Part shown: in pieces, positions 55,643 through 64,000 of the stretch | Position numbering within the stretch: the first letter of the stretch is position 1 | Layout of the letters: each line of letters opens with the position of its first letter | Assembly: GCA_037039925.1 (NCBI GenBank) | Contig: JAXRKP010001343.1 | Location: 58,501 to 122,500, forward strand | Source of the DNA: Doris montereyensis | Taxonomy: Eukaryota > Mollusca > Gastropoda > Nudibranchia > Dorididae | Reading direction: 5' to 3' | Length of the DNA stretch: 64,000 nt | Made by a program: the position numbers and the translations under genes | The notes under the pieces: generated by a model | What the model was told of the DNA's origin: nothing | Database searches by the model: none | Seen by the model: only the letters and a program-made list of their open reading frames with translations

Positions 55643-55708
55643 GTTTAATGCACTTACATTTTACTACAAACATAAAGATCAAAGTTTATTTATTGTCCTG
55701 ACACACTT
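55643..55708 (+). repeat. 65-bp direct repeat, right copy
   Basis: Matches 47723-47787 in the same orientation, with about eight differences. Too long for an ordinary target-site duplication. Confidence 0.7.
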
Positions 55709-56400
55709 TTAATCAGACATTTTCTTATATGATAACTATATAATAGGTACAAACCGGACAAAGTTTAACATATTGAATGACATCATCTTACTTCTTTTAT
55801 GTCGATTTTTGCACATTTTGCTACATTTTCTTTTTTTAAAGTATACAATAAGAAAGAAGTAGAAAAATGTACTTTTTAAAACTGTAATTACTGTAATTCC
55901 CGCCCACGTCTGGTTTTCCCATAATTGGCATTTCCGTATGGTCACCTCTAGTCTAATACGCACATCATGGTGCTGTCGATTGAGAACACTCAGCTTCTCA
56001 TTGACCTTGGTGTTTTTAAAGACATAGTTGTATCATCCAGTACATGAACATTCCTTGGAAAATATAATGTTATTTCTGTTTTCTTGAAAAACAATGTTAT
56101 GCAACATATTGCTATGTGATATAGATGACTATTGTCAAACAGTTTGTAAGGACATACCCTTCATTCTGTTTCGTTAAAGAAGCGAGATATTTAGTCACAC
56201 AGTTCATCACATAAAATGTACCATCTAGACTTTCAAGCGGTGTTTAAAAAAAAAAATATATCCAGATTTTCTCTGTTATCTTTTGTTCTAGCCATTGCTG
56301 CTACCAAAACGTTATTGAATTTTGAATTTTGATGTCGTCCGTAACGATAAGAGTCTAAATAATGCATACCTTATCAAGTGTTTCACCTCGACCAGTGAAC
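55709..56400. other. AT-rich spacer before the GC-rich island
   Basis: No gene recognised. Composition shifts to GC-rich between about 56370 and 56500. Confidence 0.4.
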
Positions 56401-56508
56401 CCATAAAGTAAAAACTACCCGAAAAGCGTCTGAGAATAACAACAAACCTATGTCTTATCGGGTCGAACAAATATACAACTCAAACCTCACAGACAAGTCG
56501 AGGAAAGA

Positions 56509-56658
56509 ATGAATATATCCGACAAGGAGCAAGAACGGATCTCGAGCTCAACTAACGCCCGAGGCGAGGTGTGGCAGGTGCCTGAATACCCCGACTCGGT
56601 GGTTTATGATACGACTGGCATCCGGGTCCGTACGTGCGCCGTAAGCTTCCAATCCTAG
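56509..56658 (+). CDS. Hypothetical 49-aa island ORF
   Basis: ATG at 56509, TAG at 56656. Contains RGEVWQVPEYPDSVVYDTTG and IRVRTC. Not recognised. The stop lies on a perfect donor-like TAG/GTAAGT, so this could instead be an exon, but the next 300 bases offer no matching acceptor I trust. Confidence 0.3.
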   Translation: MNISDKEQERISSSTNARGEVWQVPEYPDSVVYDTTGIRVRTCAVSFQS

Positions 56659-56769
56659 GTAAGTGGGAGGAGCTACGCATACGAGGCCGAACCAGGATGC
56701 TTTCGTTCTCGAGTGTGGTGGGGGGGGAGGGGGTAGTGAGAGAGAGGGGTGGGTAGATGCCATGTGACA

Positions 56770-56970
56770 GACCCCGGCCACGGATGAAATCAGTGCTGTG
56801 GTGACCCAGTTCGGACTTGTGTTAGTGGAAATTGGTATAATCGTTGGAACGCGCGGATATCGAAGCATTCAGAGCATTCATTCCCGCCATATCGCATCGA
56901 TTCAAACATCATGTATGACAGAAAGAGAGAAACGACTAGTTTGGCGGGAAATACCGAAATACCGGCCATA
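56770..56970 (+). CDS. Hypothetical open frame without ATG
   Basis: Open from about 56770 to TAA at 56968-56970, containing DEISAVVTQFGLVLVEIGII and a basic C-terminus. The hydrophobic run could be a membrane segment. No start codon in frame, so probably part of a larger, frame-broken gene with the ORF above. Confidence 0.25.
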
Positions 56971-57052
56971 AACGAATAAAGTTACACCTAGAATGCGACG
57001 AGATCCTAGACCCCCCCCCCTCCCCCTCTCCCCTTTCTAAACGATCACGTAG

Positions 57053-57280
57053 ATGGGACTCCGATACTCTCGTCACGCCACCGAAACGAGACGGATGCAC
57101 CAAAGGGTAGCTACACCACCCCCTCCAATGACCTCGAACCATCCACGGAAGCATACCACAAGTACATTACAAGGCTCCACACACAAGGCATCCTGGTTCA
57201 ACCTATTCAACTTGGCCACCTATCTGAGTGACCAATACAACATGTCAAACGGCGATCTCACCACCGTTTTTCCAGGATAA
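57053..57280 (+). CDS. Hypothetical 75-aa island ORF
   Basis: Not recognised. The second half (SWFNLFNLATYLSDQYNMSN) has a natural composition; the first half is Arg/Pro-rich and another frame is equally open there, so a frame change near 57150 is likely. Confidence 0.25.
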   Translation: MGLRYSRHATETRRMHQRVATPPPPMTSNHPRKHTTSTLQGSTHKASWFNLFNLATYLSDQYNMSNGDLTTVFPG

Positions 57281-57513
57281 CCTATAGACAACCACATGTC
57301 CCGATGCAAATGGGAGACGGAAGAGTCTCGAGACGGTCTAGTGGACATTAACAACACGTAGCAAGACCTTCACAGTTGTATTCATGTACCACATACTGCG
57401 ATCATGGCAATACCTGTTTGAAGTTATAGACCACTTCGTCATCTGTTTGTATACCACGTACAACCTCTACTCCCCGTGTACTTGCTACGAGCTATCCAGA
57501 CGAGTCTACACTG

Positions 57514-57624
57514 ATGAATAAGAGCCTCGAGATCACCATGGACCCGTCCGTGTCGTACATAGCCGTGATGAGGGACGAGCACGCACAGACAGACCTGACC
57601 CAAGATCTTTCCTCGTTCTGTTGA
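57514..57624 (+). CDS. Hypothetical C-terminal ORF with adjacent poly(A) signal
   Basis: The frame is open from at least 57439; the first ATG is 57514 and TGA is 57622. It contains LEITMDPSVSYIAVMRDEHA. AATAAA is at 57637-57642. The tight stop-to-signal spacing is typical of compact viral or mobile-element genes. Not recognised. Confidence 0.35.
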   Translation: MNKSLEITMDPSVSYIAVMRDEHAQTDLTQDLSSFC

Positions 57625-57815
57625 ATTTATTATTTAAATAAACCATGTAGATATGAACATACACACCATCCCCATACATATCCTCTTGTGTCTTTCATTT
57701 ATTGAGATATATATCGAAAATGAACGTTACGGCTGTTTTTGGTTGCATCTAGACAATGGTTTCAGGCCCATTTAGGCATCAATACGGCGACAGGGTCGAC
57801 TGGGTGTTCTATTAA

Positions 57816-58493
57816 AGGCGTCCGGGTGAGCTGTAACAGCATTTAGTAAGTCTTGGGCTCAATACCCATTTTCCAAATCCACTCTAGAATGCTACTTCAA
57901 CATCTTTAGAATCGAGTACATCAGTTGATTTTTTTTATATAAAGCCTGAAAAGGTACTAATTCTATGGCCAACTTTAATATTGCTGTATCATTCTGAAGA
58001 AAAGTTGAATTTTCAAACCCGTTTTTCTCAAAACATGTGATTTCTAGCATACAACGTTTTTAAAAATCTTAAAATCTCAGAAAGTATTCTCAGCTAGACT
58101 AGAGTATTTGTGGGAACTAGAGATTTTTTATTTTGATTTTCATATCTTTGTGCGCTTTAAAATGAAAATATTACAAAATTTAGTAATAGTTATTTTTTTA
58201 ATAAAATACTGATTTTTTAAGCATTTAAAAACAGCTGAGATAAATTAAATATGTCTTACTCCTTATTTAAGGGTTTAAAGAATATATCGAATTTCATTGC
58301 TAGCCCATATACTTTTTGAGATTTTAAGATTTTAAATTTCGGCATCAAAATTCAACATGGCCGCCGTTACCATAGCAACCGAATAATTTTTCCCAAATTT
58401 TTTTTACATTTACATAGTAACTTAGATGCAAGCAAATTTGCATTAGGGAAAAAAAGTGAAAATTCAAGCAACACAGAAAAAAATTACGCCCCC
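57816..58493 (-). mobile_element. 678-bp MITE of the Mutator/Kolobok-like family, TTAA target site
   Basis: Flanked by TTAA on both sides (57812-57815, 58494-58497). Its left 150 bases match 36895-36745 and the rest matches 33900-33348, both inverted, so it is an internally deleted relative of the transposon at 33.3-36.9 kb with the transposase gene missing. Ends AGGCGTCCGGG and ACGCCCCC share GGCGT in inverted form. It lies inside the GC-rich island, before the ORF at 58505. Confidence 0.9.
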
Positions 58494-58504
58494 TTAATGC
58501 ACAT

Positions 58505-58876
58505 ATGGTATTGAGAGTAAGACGTGGACCATTCTGTTCTACAACCACGAGCTCCAGATGGCTTACATTAGATCTCCGGTGCTTTCACTCGCTTGAGAAA
58601 CGTAGTGGTGCAGGGTCTAGATACGTTAGTAACGTCTACACTCTGATGCCCGAGAACACCTCTCAGACGACACGGTTCAGACGTGGCTACCCCTCGGACG
58701 AGCCAACCCCATTATTCCACATACACCCATACACGTCCCGGGAATCATATCTCAGACGTACTCCCCAGACGTACCACCCCCATACTGTTTCACGATACCT
58801 TCAGGTCCCTAAGCTTAGGATTGAAAAAGACCCAGACGTCCCCTTTCAAGCCCCACCCCTCCCCCCAACGGGGTAA
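58505..58876 (+). CDS. Hypothetical 123-aa basic island protein
   Basis: Begins 12 bases after the MITE target site. Arg-, Thr- and Pro-rich (SYLRRTPQTYHPHTVSRYLQ) with a Pro-rich C-terminus and TAATAAG. Not recognised. Upstream reading was probably cut by the MITE insertion, so the true start may lie left of 57812. Confidence 0.4.
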   Translation: MVLRVRRGPFCSTTTSSRWLTLDLRCFHSLEKRSGAGSRYVSNVYTLMPENTSQTTRFRRGYPSDEPTPLFHIHPYTSRESYLRRTPQTYHPHTVSRYLQVPKLRIEKDPDVPFQAPPLPPTG

Positions 58877-58988
58877 TAAGTTTATTATTTGACGGTTGCT
58901 GGAAACAAAACACAGACAACAACATACAAAGCTTTCCAACAAGACATTGATACCGAGTGTGGTACTAGTGGTAGTGGACTCGAGGACA

Positions 58989-60066
58989 TTAGAGTGTTCC
59001 TTCGGTGTTCAACAGCCCCAGACACACGTCAGAGTGCCTCGAATGCTCTTCCGCAGACAGTCCAGAGCCATGAACGCCACCATATCCAACCTTCTGGTCA
59101 ATCATTGAAACCGTTTGGTAGGGTTGTTGAACCAGGTTCCAAAGCTGGTATGGAGATAGGGTCTGCACGGCGGATCGTAACGCTCTTCCAGTAAGGGGGG
59201 GGGGGGGGGTAGTGGCCGAGACCCGCACGTATTCGTCTGAGGGGTCTGTATCGGCAACTGTCTAGACCACCCTTGATGGATGGGTTTGTAGAAATTCAAC
59301 ATGTGAGCCACGAAAGTGTGGTAATCAGAATCACTTCGGTCACGGTACCGCAAAAGTATTTGAAATACTGTGACCCGAGATCGGCTTCCGTAAACACCCC
59401 TTTGGCGTAAGAGAAGATCTTTGCGAGCGCCTCCACGTTGAACAGAGAGTTGGTCTGGACCCGCTTAACGAACCCATGAAGAAACTCTTTGTTCTGGGGT
59501 TTGGGAAGGGTTGCGTAGGAGGTCAGCATACCTCGGCTGAAGGCCACTCTATAGATCTCGTCTACCGTAGTCTGCCATTCGTTCTGGGGCTTGTGGTTCA
59601 GGTGACCATTGTATCGTATGAAAATAGCTATGGATGTCTTTAACGCGTCCGAGGTGGTGGCCCAATCTCGCGTGTTGATGTGCGGACTAGTCATCTGGGG
59701 GGAGGGTGGTGATTGGCCGAAGTTTATGATGTGGGTGGTGGTTACCGGCAGTCGGGAGCGAGCGAGAATACGTGTTGTCGGTAGAAGAAGGGTTAGCGCT
59801 TGAATGATCGTATTTTCCCTCCGCTGGTACAGAACGAAACATGGCTTACTATATAATATATAGTAAGCCATGGAACGAAACCATGCCGCGGCGGGTGACT
59901 CATCTCGAATCTGATTGGTCCGAAGGTAGCGTGGGAATCCGGTCGTCTCGACTCTGATTGGCCCAAAGGCGGGCGAGGGGAGCGAGGGGTGGAGGAGGCG
60001 TGGCATAACCCGGCGAACGCGCGATAGATTTGTCATGTGATTAGCACAAACCTCGCCCGCAGCCAT
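58989..60066 (-). CDS. Hypothetical large island protein, frame-broken
   Basis: The 256-codon ORF at 60066-59296 is the longest clean frame of the left half of the island. Features: a basic N-terminus, FSRGMLTSYATLPKPQNKEF, VKRVQTNSLFNVEALAKIFS and YFKYFCGTVTEV. After a frame change near 59340 the reading continues with FVAHMLNFYKPIHQG, a Pro run and RPYLHTSFGTWFNNP to about 59102, then possibly to 58989. No family recognised. Codons for SMAYYILYSK overlie a perfect hairpin at 59840-59872. The + strand ORFs at 58889-59194 are taken as shadows. Confidence 0.45.
59832..59881. repeat. Perfect 16-bp-arm hairpin flanked by 9-bp direct repeats
   Basis: CATGGCTTACTATATA (59840-59855), one central A, then the exact reverse complement (59857-59872). 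GAACGAAAC precedes (59832-59840) and follows it (59873-59881). Confidence 0.9.
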
Positions 60067-60458
60067 TAGTCTCCACGTGGCTGTTCGCGAACCACAGGAT
60101 AGATTTTGCTCGCGGCCATCAGTCTCTTCTGAATGAAAGAAAGAAAGAGTTAGTTAGTCATGGTATGCGAAAAGACTCCAAAAAAACTTCTCGGACTACT
60201 CAGAAGGTCTGTTAGTAGTATTAGTGTTAGCCGATCCTGTACAGCGAGCCTCTGGGCGGTAGACTCGAACTCTGGAGTACATTTCGACTTACCCACAGAG
60301 CGAATTCCCCTAAGGACCGTATGCGCACCCCTGTCTCAGACGTAACTCACTTCGGGGTCGTGAAGAGTAGATTAAACAAACACAAACGCAAAGGGTGTTT
60401 GGAATGAGTCGAGCTTTCTTTCTTTCTTTTATTTTCAATATAAAAAAAGATCCAAACA

Positions 60459-60486
60459 AACAAACAAACAAACAAACAAACACACA
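60459..60486. repeat. (CAAA)n microsatellite
   Basis: About six CAAA units, in the 3' flank of the minus-strand acidic ORF. Confidence 0.9.
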
Positions 60487-61273
60487 TCAAGCGGCCGGCT
60501 CCTCGTGGGTGTCTAAGAACAGGCCCCGATGGTCATCATTCATCCACTCGCGCTCGCAATCGTAATGACTATCGTAGTCAGTCGACTCTTCGCTGTAGTT
60601 CAACTCGCATCTCGGGTCGTAGTCGAGGTCTCAGGGCATTGGCATGGTGGCCAAAGACTCGTCATCCTCCTCATGCCAGCGCTCCGTGTCTTCGGCCGTA
60701 TCCGTGTCTTCGGAATTGGCCTCCAGAGACGTCTAGATTTCCCGGAACGCCGTCGTCGTCGTCAGAGCGCTGTATGGGCCTCGACTCGTTGTCCTCCTCC
60801 TCCATCTGTCTCGGGCTTATCAACCGGCTCCATCATGTGCCCGTTAGATTTCCCCTCGAACATGGACGGCAAGTTGGGAATCTGTCGAACAGGTCGCCCA
60901 ACACGGACCGCAGAGATGACTCGGGTGCCCCCGTACAGCATCAAGACCGTATCCTACCGGTCGATCGAGCCTTAGTCGACAGGCTGGTTGCGGCCATCTT
61001 GAGCGTGGACGTCTTAATCAACGCAGACTCGCCCTTGACGTTCTCAGCGACCGTTCTCGGGATGTAAGCAGATGGTTTACACACGGCCAAACGAACCACG
61101 CGTCTAGATTCCACGGCCCCAACGTTAGACATCGAATCCGGTATACTGAGACGAGCGCCAGCCTGGCACATCCGAGTCTCCGGGTGGACATGAGCCTCTC
61201 GACCTTGGCGGCCGTCACAGGCTTGTTGATGGCGTTGGTCTGGTTTGGGCCGTTTCCTTCTCGTACCTCGCAA
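60487..61273 (-). CDS. Hypothetical island gene with acidic C-terminus
   Basis: The 61273-60941 ORF (basic, with TSTLKMAATSLSTKARS) leads, after frame changes, through VISAVRVGRPVRQIPNLPSM (about 60900) to a strongly acidic, Tyr-containing end (DLDYDPRCELNYSEESTDYD, EEPAA) stopping at 60487. Composition is consistent with one gene split by indels. Not recognised. Confidence 0.4.
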
Positions 61274-61532
61274 CCTCCCTCTCGGCTTTCAAAGTGGCTT
61301 TCTCGGCATTTACCGTATCGTTCTGGGCTTCCAGAGTGGCCTTCTCGGACTGCAACAGGGCCAATTGGGTTTGTATAGTATCCCGTTTGGCGTCTTCCAA
61401 AGCGGTCTTGAGTGCATCGACCGCCGGCTGAGCCACCTTCAGGTCAAACACCTCTTGTCCGATGGCCTTGACGTGCGCCCGAGATTTGGCCATCATCATG
61501 GCGTCCATTATACGTGCCATCAAACACGCCAA
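61215..61532 (-). CDS. Hypothetical coiled-coil ORF following module copy B
   Basis: Starts MACLMARIMDAMMMAKSRAH, then a heptad-like stretch (LALLQSEKATLEAQNDTVNA, EKATLKAEREVARYEKE) that should form a coiled coil. The matching place after module copy A has MARKMTFLMSRVADAVVKL, so both module copies continue with a MAR-x-M segment. Confidence 0.5.
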   Translation of the reverse strand: MACLMARIMDAMMMAKSRAHVKAIGQEVFDLKVAQPAVDALKTALEDAKRDTIQTQLALLQSEKATLEAQNDTVNAEKATLKAEREVARYEKETAQTRPTPSTSL

Positions 61533-61574
61533 AGCCCTCGCCTTGGGGGACGAACACTTTACAAAGGCAGATTA

Positions 61575-61928
61575 TTATCCGTGTCTCACCAGAAACACTT
61601 TGGAGGTTAACGGCTTATACCTCAAAGGGTTGATTATTAAAGTATCTTCTCCAAGGTCGCATTTTCCAAAGAGATCATTAAAATCCATAATGAAGATACA
61701 TTCTTCAATAGTGTCAAAGGACTCCATTTCACGGGCCGCATTGGTTATACCAGAGTAATACCCGAGTTCTAGAAGGAAGTCAAAAGTGAACAATGTATAA
61801 ACTACCGTATTCCTCATCATATCATGAGTCATCTGTCCATAAGTGGCATACACCCAATTTATGATCGGGATGTTGTCACGTTCTATTTTCGTCAGCTTCA
61901 GACCATTCAATAGATCCTTGGGTATCAA
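61575..61928 (-). CDS. Island duplicated module, copy B
   Basis: Key residues: LIPKDLLNGL, IINWVYATYG, VVYTLFTFDFLLELGYYSGI, ECIFIMDFNDLF, INPLRYKPL and KVFLVRHG. The frame is open upstream of 61928 (EVPKTDKLEPRHDVISC), so the start lies further right. Copy A at 63615-62640 has the same blocks in order. Likely one gene with the coiled-coil ORF at 61532. Function unknown. Confidence 0.55.
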   Translation of the reverse strand: MIPKDLLNGLKLTKIERDNIPIINWVYATYGQMTHDMMRNTVVYTLFTFDFLLELGYYSGITNAAREMESFDTIEECIFIMDFNDLFGKCDLGEDTLIINPLRYKPLTSKVFLVRHG

Positions 61929-62097
61929 ACAGGATATAACATCATGTCTTGGTTCGAGCTTGTCGGTCTTTGGTACCTCGAGCGAGCCCTGGGTTGGTTC
62001 GGTGTTGTGTTATAATTTTACTTTTTTCAAGCTTAAAAATCCCCCACAAGAAACAGACGCGTCATTCAACCCTTCGTCGATTCCAGATGGATTGTTG

Positions 62098-62113
62098 GGG
62101 GGGGGGGGGGGGG
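62098..62113. repeat. Poly-G run
   Basis: Sixteen G in a row on the + strand. A shorter run is at 59194-59209. Length is uncertain in any assembly. Confidence 0.9.
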
Positions 62114-62188
62114 TATCCATTCCATTTCCCGAGCCCGAAACGTCTTCCTCGACCAGGTTTGGAAGTTTGTAAACGTCACTTGAAAGGG

Positions 62189-62593
62189 TCATGGCATAAT
62201 CGGGTGGAACCGCATCAACACCCTTTGCTCGGCCCGAAAGACTTCGACCAACTGGTCAATATTTGTCGATCCGGAAGTCACCGTACGAACCCCAGACGAG
62301 GTGGTGGGTTTGTCCAATCCAACTCCACATGGCTGTTCGCGAACCACAGGTGTGGCCCCAAACTCGGAGAGACTTTGCTCGCAGCTATCGGTCTCTCCAC
62401 ATGGCTGTTCGCGAACCACAGGTGTGGCCGCGATATCCGCCTCCAGATTTATCGACCGATTGGGGTTTTTCTCGCCACCCGTTCGCAGCTTTACGACAGC
62501 ATCGGCAACTCTGGACATCAGGAAGGTCATCTTTCGTGCCATGATCGAAGAACACTTCTGAAAGGTCGTTAAGAGGTACCCGTTCTTCACCAA
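62189..62593 (-). CDS. C-terminal part of island module copy A, with internal repeat
   Basis: LLVKNGYLLTTFQKCSSIMA joins this ORF to the module upstream by homology with KVFLVRHG in copy B. It then has a Val/Arg segment and two copies of ATPVVREQPCG (about 62410 and 62340). The DNA under that repeat, ggctgttcgcgaaccacagg, also occurs at 60078, outside this gene. Confidence 0.5.
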   Translation of the reverse strand: MVKNGYLLTTFQKCSSIMARKMTFLMSRVADAVVKLRTGGEKNPNRSINLEADIAATPVVREQPCGETDSCEQSLSEFGATPVVREQPCGVGLDKPTTSSGVRTVTSGSTNIDQLVEVFRAEQRVLMRFHPIMP

Positions 62594-62639
62594 AAGGACC
62601 TTGGGGTGGTGGACTTGTATCGAAGAGGGTTGGCGATCA

Positions 62640-64000
62640 CTTTTCCACCCCTAGACTGGTCTTGTTAAGAAAGTCCTTAAATTCCATGGTGTAAACGCAT
62701 TCATCCAATAAGTAAAAAAATGTCCATCGTTCTGGCAGCTTGGGACTTGCTTTTGTAGTATCTAAATGCCATCAATGCATCGAAGGTGAACAACGTATAT
62801 ATAGTCTTCCCATTCCCTGACTCCGGGCTTTGCCTAGTAGTATACGCGCTATAGACCCAGTTCAACACGTCGGTGTTCTCGAGTTCGTCCGAGGTGAACT
62901 CCAGTTCTTTGATCACATCGTCCGGTAGGATACACTCCCCGCACTCCAGATCCCGCCCCTCCATGACCATATCGATATCCTTATCCTCATCCTCATCTTC
63001 TACAGTGGCCCTTTCAGTCGATTCACACGTCTTCTCCATATTCTGAGTCTTCAAACACAGTTTGGGTCCGGTGGCCTTGGATAGCCACGCTTTGACCGAT
63101 CCTTTAACTTCCGCACCAGTCTTCTTGCAAAGGGGTACTCTATCCCCAGTGACACAAGGGAGGCCTTCAACAACCGGATCGGGCTTCTCGGTAGACGGTA
63201 TATGGAACTCGTTCCTTATCGTAGCCCTTTTAATAGTCTTCTTTTTGTCACACATCTTCACCATCCAACCAGGTCTATCAAAACACGTAAGAGGAAGCCG
63301 GAACCGGTTGTTCTCCTCGAACTTGATCGTGATCACTCCAGGCGTCTTCTCGGCCGCTAGAGGCCGGCTGACACCCGGTAATTTTGATATCTTCTTCATC
63401 GCATCGTCCGTCTTACTCACCGGGTTGTACGTGAAGGTCTCGATACCACCGCAGATTTCAAATCGGTCGTGGTTGGCCCTCTTCTTGGTCCAGGTCCATA
63501 CCGTGGTATCGAAGATGATATAGGGCATCCGAAACTTCTTCCCGGCCGGGAACATCACCTTCAGTTCTCCGGCAGACTTGTTCGAGGTGTCGTGAAGGTA
63601 CTCGATATCCGTCACGTGCTTGGGACAGACCTTCTTCAGGGCGTACTTGATAGACTTCTGGGTGTACTTGATAGACTTCAGGGCGTACTTGATAGATTTC
63701 TGGGTGTACTTGATAGACTTCTGGGTGTACTTGATAGACTTCTGGGTGTACTTGATAGACTTCTGGGTGTACTTGATAGACTTCTGGGTGTACTTGATAG
63801 AGATTTAGACTTCTGGGTGTACTTGATAGACTTCTGGGCGTACTTGATAGATTTCTGGGTGGATAGACTCAGGTGTACTTGATAGACTTCTGGGTGTACT
63901 TGATAGATTTCTGGGTGTACTTGATAGACTTCTGGGTGTACTTGATAGACTTCTGGGTGTACTTGATAGACTTCTGGGTGTACTTGATAGACTTCTGGGT
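62640..64000 (-). CDS. Island duplicated module, copy A, with N-terminal KYTQKSI heptapeptide repeats
   Basis: The long frame (63615-62701, 304 codons) is open upstream of 63615 through VCPKHVTDIEYLHD into repeats of SIKYTQK, so the protein begins outside the window. Features: IIFDTTVWTWTKKRANHDRF, a Lys-rich middle, an acidic patch (EDEDEDKDIDM), ECILPDDVIKEL, LNWVYSAYTTRQ, IYTLFTFDALMAFRYYKS. A frame change near 62710 leads to ECVYTMEFKDFLNKTSL, the counterpart of ECIFIMDFNDLF in copy B. An irregular unit near 63800 shifts the repeat frame. Not recognised. Confidence 0.6.
63625..64000. repeat. 21-bp tandem repeat encoding a heptapeptide on the minus strand
   Basis: Unit acttgatagacttctgggtg plus T, about 17 copies, running off the window. 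Variants ttcagggcg and tttctgggtg change one residue. An extra 8 bases near 63800 and a short unit near 63865 break the pattern. Confidence 0.95.

Larger units (their letters stand above)
56400..64000. mobile_element. GC-rich, intronless, ORF-dense island: candidate endogenised virus or large unclassified element
   Basis: Compared with everything to the left, GC is higher, ORFs are short, closely spaced and on both strands, and no intron signals or SINEs are seen. A stop at 57622-57624 is followed after 13 bases by AATAAA. On the minus strand a gene module is duplicated in tandem (63615-62189 and 61928-61215) and a coding heptapeptide repeat runs off the right edge. No protein here is recognised, and no capsid, polymerase or integrase motif is visible, so the viral reading is inference from architecture. 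Interrupted by the MITE at 57816-58493. The right boundary is outside the window. Confidence 0.5.

Noticed and set aside
47723..55708. LTR retrotransposon
   Set aside because: The direct repeats are only 65 bp and no reverse transcriptase, protease or integrase motif lies between them.
60529..61067. + strand ORFs of 142-148 codons in the island
   Set aside because: Arg/Ser/Pro-rich antisense frames over the acidic minus-strand gene; two of them overlap in different frames.
63062..63523. A 153-codon + strand ORF opposite the 304-codon island ORF
   Set aside because: Shadow: the minus frame is longer, continues into the in-frame repeats and has a paralogue at 61.6-61.9 kb.

Overview
The window reads as nuclear DNA of an invertebrate animal, most likely a mollusc or other lophotrochozoan. 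It has one long spliced gene with consensus GT-AG introns, AT-rich introns, many tandem repeats and a dense load of animal DNA transposons and tRNA-derived SINEs. I see no bacterial operons, CRISPR arrays, rRNA or functional tRNA genes. The species is an inference; nothing in the sequence names it.

Layout. From 2022 to 45078 on the + strand runs a homologue of RAVER, the ribonucleoprotein that binds PTB. I place sixteen exons: the end of RRM1, RRM2, RRM3, a run of PTB-interacting (PRI) motifs, a Gly/Met/Tyr/Asn-rich low-complexity region, and a terminal exon with the conserved RAVER C-terminus. RRM1 begins left of the window. The introns hold two piggyBac copies (2.5-3.6 kb and 4266-6533, the latter with inverted ends and TTAA-type target sites), three copies of a transposase family usually labelled Mutator-like (11.5-13.0, 33.9-36.4 and 41.0-42.7 kb; TTAA at the ends suggests Kolobok), a THAP/P-element-like transposase gene (14.4-18.4 kb) with a 375-bp foldback element in its intron, a LINE-like fragment (24.6-25.9 kb), a zinc-finger ORF (29.2 kb), SINEs and several minisatellites.

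Downstream of RAVER, 45.1-49.5 kb is repeats and SINE debris. A broken multi-domain coding region (49.5-55.2 kb, +) belongs to an uncharacterised invertebrate repeat-protein family. Its second half carries a spaced acidic pattern like FEN/PIN nucleases. A 1.3-kb minisatellite has grown inside it.

From about 56.4 kb to the right edge the sequence changes: higher GC, short intronless ORFs packed on both strands, a poly(A) signal close behind a stop, a tandemly duplicated gene module on the minus strand and a heptapeptide repeat running off the window. I recognise none of these proteins. The best reading is an endogenised virus or a large unclassified mobile element. A 678-bp MITE related to the transposon at 36 kb sits inside it, which ties the island to this genome.

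Many frame breaks in otherwise conserved coding regions lie at short G runs and behave as single-base indels. Assembly error is therefore a serious explanation for many apparent pseudogenes here, although some breaks, such as an in-frame TAG at 35052-35054, look like real decay.
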